Positions 5,877 through 10,394 of a stretch of 10,394 bases of DNA are shown in pieces. How positions within the stretch are numbered: the stretch's first letter is position 1; each line of letters opens with the position of its first letter. A program made the translations under genes and the position numbers. The stretch is from Candidatus Doudnabacteria bacterium (GTDB lineage: Bacteria; Patescibacteriota; Doudnabacteria; UBA920), in assembly GCA_023245915.1 (NCBI GenBank), contig JAHFJK010000038.1:1-10394 (forward strand). Direction: 5' to 3'. The notes beneath the pieces were generated by a model. The model worked only from the letters and a program-made list of their open reading frames with translations. It was not told where the DNA came from and searched no databases.

Positions 5877-5900
5877 CATTTCTTCAATTTGGACTATAAT
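5873..5900 (+). promoter_or_regulatory. Promoter of the PemK/MazF gene (module B)
   Basis: TTGACA (5873-5878), 16 bases, TATAAT (5895-5900): both boxes are perfect consensus. This is the strongest promoter in the window. The start should be near 5907, giving a leader of about 64 bases that contains the twin hairpins. Confidence 0.8.
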
Positions 5901-5911
5901 GAATACACCAT

Positions 5912-5948
5912 CGCCGTAAGGCGTCAACGGCTCCCGCAAGGGAGTCGT
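5912..5948 (+). promoter_or_regulatory. Twin GNRA-tetraloop hairpin leader, module B
   Basis: Hairpin 1 is CGCC/GGCG with loop GTAA (5912-5923). Hairpin 2 is ACGGCTCCC/GGGAGTCGT with loop GCAA (5927-5948; nine pairs including one G-T). They sit in the 5' leader of the PemK/MazF gene, 22 bases before its ATG. No T-run follows hairpin 2, so the leader should be read through. Possible roles are mRNA stability or control of toxin synthesis; neither is shown. Confidence 0.6.
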
Positions 5949-5970
5949 AAATTGTATATACCACCTTTTT

Positions 5971-6363
5971 ATGTATTTTAAGGATTTTGATAAGTGGAAC
6001 GAGGTTAAAAAACATACAGACAATAACCATACGAAAGTTAGTATCCGCGCCGGAGAAATTCGCTGGATAAGTTTTGGCGTAAATGTCGGAAGTGAAATTG
6101 ACGGCAAAGGTGAATCTTTCACTCGCCCGGGGTTAATCCTCCACGTTATTGGCTCTCACTTGGCTTTTGTAGCTCCGCTTTCTACAAAAGTCAAAGAAGT
6201 AGCCGGATACCTACCATTCAATTGGAAAGGAACAACAACCGCCCTGTGTATTCACCAAATCAGAATAGTATCTCAAAAAAGGGTGCTTTCCAGAAAAGGC
6301 AGAATATCGGAAGATAAGTTAAAAGCCATAAAAGATGAAATTATAAAATTTTATAATTTTTAA
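5971..6363 (+). CDS. PemK/MazF-family toxin-like protein
   Basis: A 130-aa protein of the PemK/MazF fold family, whose best-known members are mRNA-cleaving toxins of type II toxin-antitoxin pairs. Family hallmarks: an N-terminal helix with FDKWNEVKK, GEIRWISFGVNVGSEIDGKG (28-47), the conserved FTRPGLIL (50-57) with catalytic-type R52, PLSTKVKE (69-76) with S71-T72, and HQIRIVSQKRVLSRKGRI (95-112). The extended N-terminus is typical of CPR members as I know them. Expression should be driven by the consensus promoter at 5873-5900 through a hairpin leader. No antitoxin-like gene is adjacent: the upstream neighbour is a coiled-coil protein and downstream is a repeat. So it may be solitary, or the coiled-coil protein may act as partner (inference). 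There is no Shine-Dalgarno site. Confidence 0.8.
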   Translation: MYFKDFDKWNEVKKHTDNNHTKVSIRAGEIRWISFGVNVGSEIDGKGESFTRPGLILHVIGSHLAFVAPLSTKVKEVAGYLPFNWKGTTTALCIHQIRIVSQKRVLSRKGRISEDKLKAIKDEIIKFYNF

Positions 6364-6683
6364 CGCACGCCGCTTTTTTCCGCCGCCCGCCCCAGTAGCA
6401 GAACCTTTGGTTCGCTACGGGGCACAGCCGCCATTGTTCCCTGCAAAGGCCGCCGCCTCTTGATAATGTCTTGATAATGTCCCCGCCGCCGTTGGCGGCG
6501 GAATGTTTTAAAAATCCCCCAAGACTTTTTGGGCACAAAACCCCGCCGCTTTGCGGCGGGAAAACTTTTCTGGGAGTGGGCCGAAGACAAAAGACAAGGA
6601 ACAAAAAACCTTAGATTTTAGATTATTGTAAAGCCGCTTGCCCCACCCGCCCGTGCGCGCCGCTTTAATCTACTAACTCCCTA
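6364..6683 (+). repeat. Dispersed palindromic repeat, copy 3 (longest)
   Basis: Starts right after the PemK/MazF stop codon. Contents in order: a strong hairpin CCCC-GTAGC-GAACC/GGTTC-GCTAC-GGGG (6390-6422, bulged A's at 6394 and 6400); an 11-bp tandem TTGATAATGTC twice (6460-6481); hairpin CCGCCGCC/GGCGGCGG (~6483-6501); hairpin CCCGCCGC/GCGGCGGG (6542-6560); then the same right end as copies 1 and 2, finishing at CTCCCTA (6683). From ~6445 to ~6583 it matches inverted copy 4. It lacks the TCCGCC/GGCGGA hairpin of copies 1 and 2. Open frames on its minus strand are by-products of the GC-rich repeats. No other gene is seen between 6364 and 6736. Confidence 0.8.
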
Positions 6684-6701
6684 TAGAAATATTATTCTAT
6701 A
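6682..6701. promoter_or_regulatory. Candidate operator of the XRE regulator
   Basis: Perfect 7-bp inverted repeat TATAGAA/TTCTATA with a 6-bp centre, directly upstream of the weak -35 region and about 45 bases before the predicted start. The size and position suit a dimeric XRE/controller-type protein activating or repressing its own operon. It overlaps the last two bases of repeat copy 3. Confidence 0.5.
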
Positions 6702-6730
6702 TAGATTTATTTTGCAATAGGTGATAATAT
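6702..6730 (+). promoter_or_regulatory. Promoter of the XRE-nuclease operon
   Basis: Weak -35 TAGATT (6702-6707), 17 bases, TAATAT (6725-6730). Six bases separate the -10 from ATG 6737, so the mRNA is predicted to be leaderless. The poor -35 next to a palindrome fits activator dependence. Confidence 0.45.
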
Positions 6731-6736
6731 TTTATT

Positions 6737-6946
6737 ATGAACATTTCAACCAAGTTTGGTAAAAAAGTCAAAGAAATAAGATTAAAAAAGTTTCTTTCGC
6801 AAGGAAAACTAGCAAAAATTTTGAAATTACACCCTACCTACATCAGTGGTATAGAAAGAGGTGTCCGCAATCTGTCTTTAAAAAATATTGAGAAACTTGC
6901 GAAAGCTTTAAATGTAAAAATTAAAGATTTTTTCAATGAGTCCTGA
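6737..6946 (+). CDS. XRE/Cro-CI family HTH regulator
   Basis: A 69-aa single-domain HTH_3 protein of the Cro/CI type. Helices run FGKKVKEIRLKKF, then the helix-turn-helix from S20 (SQGKLAKILKLHPTYISGIE, 20-39), then RNLSLKNIEKLAKALNV. The size matches the controller (C) proteins of restriction-modification systems and small phage repressors. It overlaps the next gene by 11 bases (6936-6946), implying coupled expression with the nuclease-like protein. A palindrome at 6682-6701 is the natural candidate for its binding site, so autoregulation is likely. No effector or dimerisation domain is attached. Confidence 0.88.
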   Translation: MNISTKFGKKVKEIRLKKFLSQGKLAKILKLHPTYISGIERGVRNLSLKNIEKLAKALNVKIKDFFNES

Positions 6947-8090
6947 ACAAGAAAAAATTTTACTTGAATATTCAAAGCTCAAACCCGAAGACTGGCTAAA
7001 GAACCCCATAGATTGGCTACCTATACAGTTTCAAATGTGGGGTGCTTTTTTTACAGATATGTCCGTTGGATACGGTAAATATTTTAAAAGTTTTGCTGCT
7101 AATTTAAAAAGGTATTTAAAAGATGAATCACTATACATTGTATGCGGAAATAAAGATGATTTGATTTTGATGTTTTTGCACTTATGCAAAAATGCACTAC
7201 TCCCTATTTCAGAAGAAGGGGTTACAATTTTTATTGTAAAAGGGAACAAGACTTTTGAACAAGTCGCTGATATAGATTTACTTCTGAATCGCTTTGAAGG
7301 AACTAGAGAAAGCGAGGTTCATTTTAAAATATTTTGCCCTATTTCTAAAAAATTTGTAGAGCATCTTTTAAAATACGAATTGTTTTTTGACGATAATCCA
7401 GAAATCACATCATTCTTTAAAATTTTTCAAAAGAGATTACCACCAAAAATATTCTCCGAACTGGACGAGGAACAAAATGCCGCTTTTTTGGCAGGAATGA
7501 TAGATGGTGATGGCTCCGCTGCCGTCCTGGTTGTCTGTTCGCAATGCAAAAAAAGAAACACCGTAAGGTCTGAAAAATTTAATTGCGATAAGTGCGGATT
7601 TGATTTAAAAGAAGAGGCTAGAAGTATGGATTATAATATTATGCTTGATTCGGGGCATGACGCAAGGCTTGATGAAGAATTGCGTTATCTTGTCAATTTA
7701 GGTTTAAAGGGACATCTTTATGTTTTGTATGTTCAAAAAGAAGCACCGAATAATTTGACTCAAGAAAAATTTAATTCCAACAAAGAACGAATGGAACGTA
7801 GAATTATAGGTTATGAAAAACTTACTGCTTTATTAAAAGTCCCAATATTTATACAAAGGCACATATTAAAAAGTAATTTGCCATCTTATAACTACGCTCC
7901 TGATGTATACGGGAGCATAAAATTTTTGTTCACTCCCCATTTTAGGAAACAAGCGGAGAAGGTGAAATGGTACGGTGTTAAAGATATTTACAGTATAAAT
8001 CTACCAATCATCAAGCGCTCTTTACCTTATATTTTTATCAACAAAAAACGAGCAGTTTTTCAACAAGTGATGAAGAATAGAGGATATTAA
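6936..8090 (+). CDS. LAGLIDADG-type endonuclease-like protein with zinc ribbon
   Basis: A 384-aa protein. FLAGMIDGDGS (184-194) is a clear LAGLIDADG-type motif with catalytic-type D192 (D190 precedes it). WGAFFTDMS (35-43) has the same spacing (G36 to D41) and may be a degenerate first motif, in which case this would be a monomeric two-motif enzyme. Immediately after the main motif a zinc-ribbon-like insert carries C201, C204, C217 and C220. The last ~150 residues have no motif I recognise. LAGLIDADG proteins are usually homing endonucleases inside introns or inteins; here it is free-standing, overlaps an XRE regulator gene, and has a gene downstream. Alternatives are a LAGLIDADG-fold regulator or an inactive relative. 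The start ATG 6936 overlaps the regulator's stop; no Shine-Dalgarno site. Confidence 0.7.
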   Translation: MSPEQEKILLEYSKLKPEDWLKNPIDWLPIQFQMWGAFFTDMSVGYGKYFKSFAANLKRYLKDESLYIVCGNKDDLILMFLHLCKNALLPISEEGVTIFIVKGNKTFEQVADIDLLLNRFEGTRESEVHFKIFCPISKKFVEHLLKYELFFDDNPEITSFFKIFQKRLPPKIFSELDEEQNAAFLAGMIDGDGSAAVLVVCSQCKKRNTVRSEKFNCDKCGFDLKEEARSMDYNIMLDSGHDARLDEELRYLVNLGLKGHLYVLYVQKEAPNNLTQEKFNSNKERMERRIIGYEKLTALLKVPIFIQRHILKSNLPSYNYAPDVYGSIKFLFTPHFRKQAEKVKWYGVKDIYSINLPIIKRSLPYIFINKKRAVFQQVMKNRGY

Positions 8091-8096
8091 GCCGTT

Positions 8097-8124
8097 TTGA
8101 AATTTGGTATTTTTTTGATATGAT
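8097..8124 (+). promoter_or_regulatory. Promoter of the 154-aa gene
   Basis: TTGAAA (8097-8102), 16 bases, TATGAT (8119-8124), in the 64-base gap after the nuclease gene. The predicted leader is about 25 bases, so this gene can be expressed independently of the upstream pair. Confidence 0.5.
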
Positions 8125-8154
8125 TACAAAGTAATAATTAAATTTTTCAAATTT

Positions 8155-8619
8155 ATGATACAAGCCAATGTTCACGGATTGAGGTTAAACCCTCGTGCAA
8201 AAATTGAAGATTTGTTAAAAGTTGCTCGGAGAACTGGAAAAGTACAAATTCCAGTTATAACGCCGAATGACTATCCAACTTATGCCTGGTTGGAATATAC
8301 AAAAGCAGGTAAAAACAAAGTTAAGATTGTAATAGATACCTACCCTTCCGGTTGTGATACAAACGAAAATGGTTGTAAACAATTTTTTACGATGTTTTCT
8401 CATCCGCAATTCAGTGAGGGGGTTTATGAAAAAAGTTGCGGGCCAAGAGTAATGGCAATTATTTGTGTTAAAGAAGAAGAGTCTGAGGCTCTTTGGTTCC
8501 ATTTTATGCTAACAGTTTTGGAAAATCAAAAAAATATCCATGACACGCTTGATGAGTTTGATGATAGCGAAAAGGCAATCATAGCGGAAAGAAGAGAAAA
8601 AGTAATTATTCCTGTTTAA
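8155..8619 (+). CDS. Hypothetical protein (154 aa)
   Basis: I do not recognise this family. It is a soluble mixed alpha/beta-looking protein without signal peptide or membrane segment. The N-terminal third has a basic helix (KIEDLLKVARRTGKVQ); the middle has strands around TYAWLEYTKA and KVKIVIDTYPSGC; cysteines sit at 67, 74, 95 and 104, and the pair C67/C74 could bind metal. The C-terminal end is acidic then basic (DTLDEFDDSEKAIIAERREK). It is the third gene after the XRE and LAGLIDADG-like genes and lies inside the same inverted-repeat pair, so a shared role is possible, but it has its own promoter. The stop codon is about eight bases from repeat copy 4. Confidence 0.7.
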   Translation: MIQANVHGLRLNPRAKIEDLLKVARRTGKVQIPVITPNDYPTYAWLEYTKAGKNKVKIVIDTYPSGCDTNENGCKQFFTMFSHPQFSEGVYEKSCGPRVMAIICVKEEESEALWFHFMLTVLENQKNIHDTLDEFDDSEKAIIAERREKVIIPV

Positions 8620-8626
8620 TTTTAGA

Positions 8627-8790
8627 TGCGGCCGCTCCCAGAAAAGTTTTCCCGCCGCAAAGCGGCGGAGTTTTGTGCCCAAAAAGTCTTGGGGGGGGGG
8701 ATTTTAAAACATTCCGTCCGTCGTGGCGCGGCGGGGATATCATCCCGCCGGAGGCGGGCAGGCAAGAGGCGGCGGCTTCGCCGCCGCCTC
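8627..8790 (-). repeat. Dispersed palindromic repeat, copy 4 (inverted, lacks right end)
   Basis: The reverse complement of ~8627-8778 matches copy 3 (~6445-6583), including the GC hairpin CCGCCGC/GCGGCGG (8652-8668) and the AAGACTTTTTGGGCACAAAA block. It lacks the right ~100 bases shared by copies 1-3. It has an extra hairpin CCCGCC/GGCGGG and a strong 11-bp hairpin GAGGCGGCGGC/GCCGCCGCCTC (8766-8790). A run of ten G's lies at 8691-8700 where copy 3 has five. Open frames on both strands across 8606-8925 follow from repeat composition. No gene is seen between 8620 and 8952. Confidence 0.8.
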
Positions 8791-8831
8791 GCAGAGCATC
8801 CACCGTCGCTAAAGCTATGGCGGACACTGTC

Positions 8832-8852
8832 AAAATTCTGTTTCAGAATTTT
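8832..8852. terminator. A/T-rich hairpin, possible terminator
   Basis: AAAATTCTG/CAGAATTTT with loop TTT (nine pairs), followed by TCTTTAAAAAAAG. It is symmetrical, so it could act in either direction. It separates repeat copy 4 from the SH3 gene promoter. The low GC of the stem makes terminator strength doubtful. Confidence 0.35.
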
Positions 8853-8917
8853 CTTTAAAAAAAGTTCGGAGTTTGTCCCATTTCCCAAGCCAGGTGAAAA
8901 AAATTACTGTAGGAATA

Positions 8918-8946
8918 TTCACTGATCTTAAAAAAAATGCTAGAAT
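8918..8946 (+). promoter_or_regulatory. Promoter of the SH3-domain gene
   Basis: TTCACT (8918-8923), 17 bases, TAGAAT (8941-8946), then six bases to ATG 8953. The predicted mRNA is leaderless, matching the spacing at 1683-1695 and 6725-6737. The -35 box is weak (four of six). Confidence 0.5.
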
Positions 8947-8952
8947 AACTTT

Positions 8953-9702
8953 ATGGAAAATAATTCAGGAAACGGCTCGGCAAACGGCCAGCAAAACCCT
9001 AGAGAGATAACCAAAGCTAAACCCCGGATTAAGCCGCTGGTAGAAGGTATTAACGCGCCAAGAAGAAAGGCCAATGGCCCGGTTTTTGCCCCGCCTGTGT
9101 TAACAGAACAGGAAAATAAGCTGATTGCCGAAACGCCCGAAGCTTCGGAGGTTGCGTCGGATTCGTCGGCAGTTGTAAATGGGAAGAAAGAGCCTAAACT
9201 TTTGCCCAATTCGGTTATTAACAGAATCAACAAGCCTTCGGGGCGGGGCAGCGGTCTAAGAGCTATTTTAGTCGTTGTAATTTTGGCCCTGGCCGCATAT
9301 GGGATTTATTCGCGATATTTTTATAAGTCTTCTGTGACAATAAATATCAATTCCGAAAATCCTGCGGACCAGGGGCAATTTGCAGGCCTGTCCAATTCTA
9401 CCCGGCATTTAGGGGCAATTAACCCAAATCCTGAACCGACGGCTGCTCTGCAAGCCAGCTCAACGCCTGCTGTGGCCACCACCACTCCCGCGGTTTTACA
9501 AAAGAAATTAAAAATCACTTCCACGCCCACGGGCTATTTAAACTTCCGGGAAGGACCATCGCTGTCCAATAAAATTCTTACCCGCGTTCACCCCGAGGAA
9601 GTTTACACTTACACACAGCAAAAATCCGGCTGGTACAAAATAGTTTTGGCTGATGGCCGCAGCGGTTGGGTATATGGGCAGTATGTTAGTCTGGTTAGAT
9701 AA
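8953..9702 (+). CDS. Single-pass membrane protein with C-terminal bacterial SH3 domain
   Basis: A 249-aa protein with three parts. Residues 1-100 are hydrophilic, rich in N, P, K and E, and cytoplasmic by the positive-inside rule (RINKPSGRGSGLR just before the membrane). Residues ~102-121 (LRAILVVVILALAAYGIYSR) are one transmembrane helix. Residues ~125-185 are a low-complexity T/P/A linker. Residues ~186-249 are an SH3_3-type domain: YLNFREGPSLSNKIL (195-209), SGWYKIVLADGRSGWVYGQY (225-244). Such domains usually bind cell-wall peptide or anchor envelope proteins. It converges with an M23 peptidase gene, which fits an envelope locus. The start ATG 8953 is fixed by the promoter six bases upstream; there is no Shine-Dalgarno site. 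Confidence 0.85.
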   Translation: MENNSGNGSANGQQNPREITKAKPRIKPLVEGINAPRRKANGPVFAPPVLTEQENKLIAETPEASEVASDSSAVVNGKKEPKLLPNSVINRINKPSGRGSGLRAILVVVILALAAYGIYSRYFYKSSVTININSENPADQGQFAGLSNSTRHLGAINPNPEPTAALQASSTPAVATTTPAVLQKKLKITSTPTGYLNFREGPSLSNKILTRVHPEEVYTYTQQKSGWYKIVLADGRSGWVYGQYVSLVR

Positions 9703-9710
9703 CATGCTGA

Positions 9711-9915
9711 CATTCTTGAGAAGCTTAGGGCCCTGGCAAAAATAACTTCCCGGCTTTGCTTCCATCTCCGCCGCCATCTTTGGCTTTTCTTCGGTCACAA
9801 AATGTTCAATGTAGCTTGGGCTACATCTCACATTTTGTTCGGTCAGAAAAGCCAAATCTGGGGCAAATCCGGAACCAAACCAAGGTAACTTATTTTTGCC
9901 AGGACCCTTAGAATG
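9711..9915. repeat. 205-bp imperfect palindrome between convergent genes
   Basis: Paired arms from outside in: CATTCT/AGAATG (9711-9716/9910-9915); CCTGGCAAAAATAA/TTATTTTTGCCAGG (9732-9745/9890-9903); CCGGCTTTGC/GCAAATCCGG (9750-9759/9863-9872, one mismatch); TTTGGCTTTTCT/AGAAAAGCCAAA (9779-9790/9845-9856); ACAAAATGT/ACATTTTGT (9797-9805/9830-9838); ATGTAGC/GCTACAT with loop TTGG (9809-9826). It fills the gap between the SH3 gene and the M23 gene. It may serve as a two-way transcription end, or be a non-autonomous mobile palindrome. A minus-strand open frame across it (9538-9924) is not considered real. Confidence 0.85.
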
Positions 9916-9928
9916 TCCAACCAAAGTT

Positions 9929-10394
9929 TCATCGCAGATAATTTACCGGACTCAACCAATCGTTTAAATCCGATTCTTTTTGAACATAACCCAAAATATT
10001 TATAGTTGAACCTTTGTGGATACCAAAATGCAAATGCTTTCTTTCGCCGCCGGTTTCCGTGGAGTAGCCTTTGCCCAAGCTTCCGATTTGCTGCCCTGCT
10101 TTGACATCATCAGCTACTTTGAAGCTAATGCTCTCTAGTTTGAGGTGGCCGTAAATTATAGTCACATTTTCACCATCGAGCTTGCAACTTTGCGTCGCGA
10201 CGCCGCCATAACCGGTGGCAATCTTTTTTTCCAAAAGTTTTCCGTCGCACGCGGCAAAAATTGGCACATCACTATCTTTTTCTTTATCGAAAGTTTCAAA
10301 ATCCACACCCGTATGGTAGCCGGCAAACTTTTCCGGCTTAACCGGCGAGTTTTGTTCGGTAATATAAATGCCAAAAGGCTTTTTGGTAATTCTG
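9929..10394 (-). CDS. M23-family (LytM-like) peptidase, 5' end outside window
   Basis: The open frame continues to the window edge, so the true start lies beyond 10394; the GTG at 10304-10306 is internal, because conserved residues lie upstream of it. Numbering from the edge, 154 residues are visible. H27-T-G-V-D31 is the H-x3-D zinc motif and H120-L-H122 the H-x-H motif of M23 metallopeptidases; YGHL (81-84) and GSLGKGYSTETGGERKHLHF (104-123) are typical surroundings. All zinc ligands are present, so it should be an active endopeptidase cleaving peptidoglycan cross-links outside the membrane. A signal or anchor would be in the missing part. The insert around C49 and C70 (VATQSCKLDG) could carry a disulfide. 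It ends 14 bases from the long palindrome and faces the SH3-domain gene. Confidence 0.92.
   Translation of the reverse strand, partial: RITKKPFGIYITEQNSPVKPEKFAGYHTGVDFETFDKEKDSDVPIFAACDGKLLEKKIATGYGGVATQSCKLDGENVTIIYGHLKLESISFKVADDVKAGQQIGSLGKGYSTETGGERKHLHFGIHKGSTINILGYVQKESDLNDWLSPVNYLR

Noticed and set aside
6341..6604. Two overlapping minus-strand open frames in repeat copy 3
   Set aside because: Low-complexity R/P/G-rich translations that arise from hairpin repeats; similar frames occur in every repeat copy.
1..8790. Integron cassette array
   Set aside because: The repeats do not carry the attC core consensus and no integrase is in the window; only the cassette-like layout is retained as a finding.
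8606..8925. Open frames on both strands across repeat copy 4
   Set aside because: Same repeat-driven composition, and several frames are open at once, as expected for stop-poor GC-rich DNA.
9538..9924. 128-codon minus-strand frame through the long palindrome into the SH3 gene
   Set aside because: It overlaps the SH3 domain coding region in antisense and its core is the palindrome itself.
1..10394. CRISPR array
   Set aside because: No regularly spaced short repeats; the repeats present are long, few and dispersed.
1..10394. Alternative genetic code with TGA as glycine (Gracilibacteria type)
   Set aside because: TGA ends the transposase, XRE and M23 genes at sensible places, and no gene needs TGA read through.

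Overview
The window is AT-rich with small, loosely packed genes and frequent GC-rich hairpin repeats between them. There is no rRNA or tRNA gene to place it. The content (small PemK/MazF-like proteins, a DUF5678 plus retropepsin-like pair, zf-TFIIB proteins, promoters sitting right on start codons, almost no Shine-Dalgarno sites) is what I would expect from a Patescibacteria/CPR (Parcubacteria-like) genome. That is inference from gene style only. TGA works as a stop in several genes, so the code is standard and not the Gracilibacteria type. The window looks like an accessory region.

Layout. 1-143 is the right part of a dispersed repeat (copy 1). 206-1450 (-) is a membrane-anchored HExxH zincin. 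A compact, highly foldable stretch (1485-1603) separates it from a divergent two-gene unit: DUF5678 (1695-1946) and a retropepsin-like aspartyl protease (1951-2478). Repeat copy 2 (2481-2664) abuts the protease stop codon. 2688-3224 (-) is a double zf-TFIIB protein. 3378-4841 is a four-helix membrane protein gene split by a 1051-bp IS5-family element (3591-4641). Removing the element and one TA copy restores the frame exactly.

4985-6363 holds two related promoter-plus-twin-hairpin modules. One leads into an intact PemK/MazF-family gene (5971-6363). The other abuts the 3' end of an oppositely oriented, degenerate PemK/MazF remnant (5074-5415). A coiled-coil hypothetical gene (5406-5876) lies between them.

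6364-8790 is the most system-like block. Repeat copy 3 is followed by a small XRE-type regulator with a candidate operator, then an overlapping LAGLIDADG-type nuclease-like gene with a zinc ribbon, then an unknown 154-aa gene, then inverted repeat copy 4. It resembles a self-regulated nuclease cassette bounded by inverted repeats.

8953-10394 is envelope-related: a single-pass protein with an extracytoplasmic SH3 domain (+) and an M23 peptidase (-, running off the window). They converge on a 205-bp imperfect palindrome.

The dispersed repeats repeatedly sit directly after stop codons and directly before new genes, so the region reads as a series of gene cassettes separated by structured repeats. 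No integrase is present in the window.
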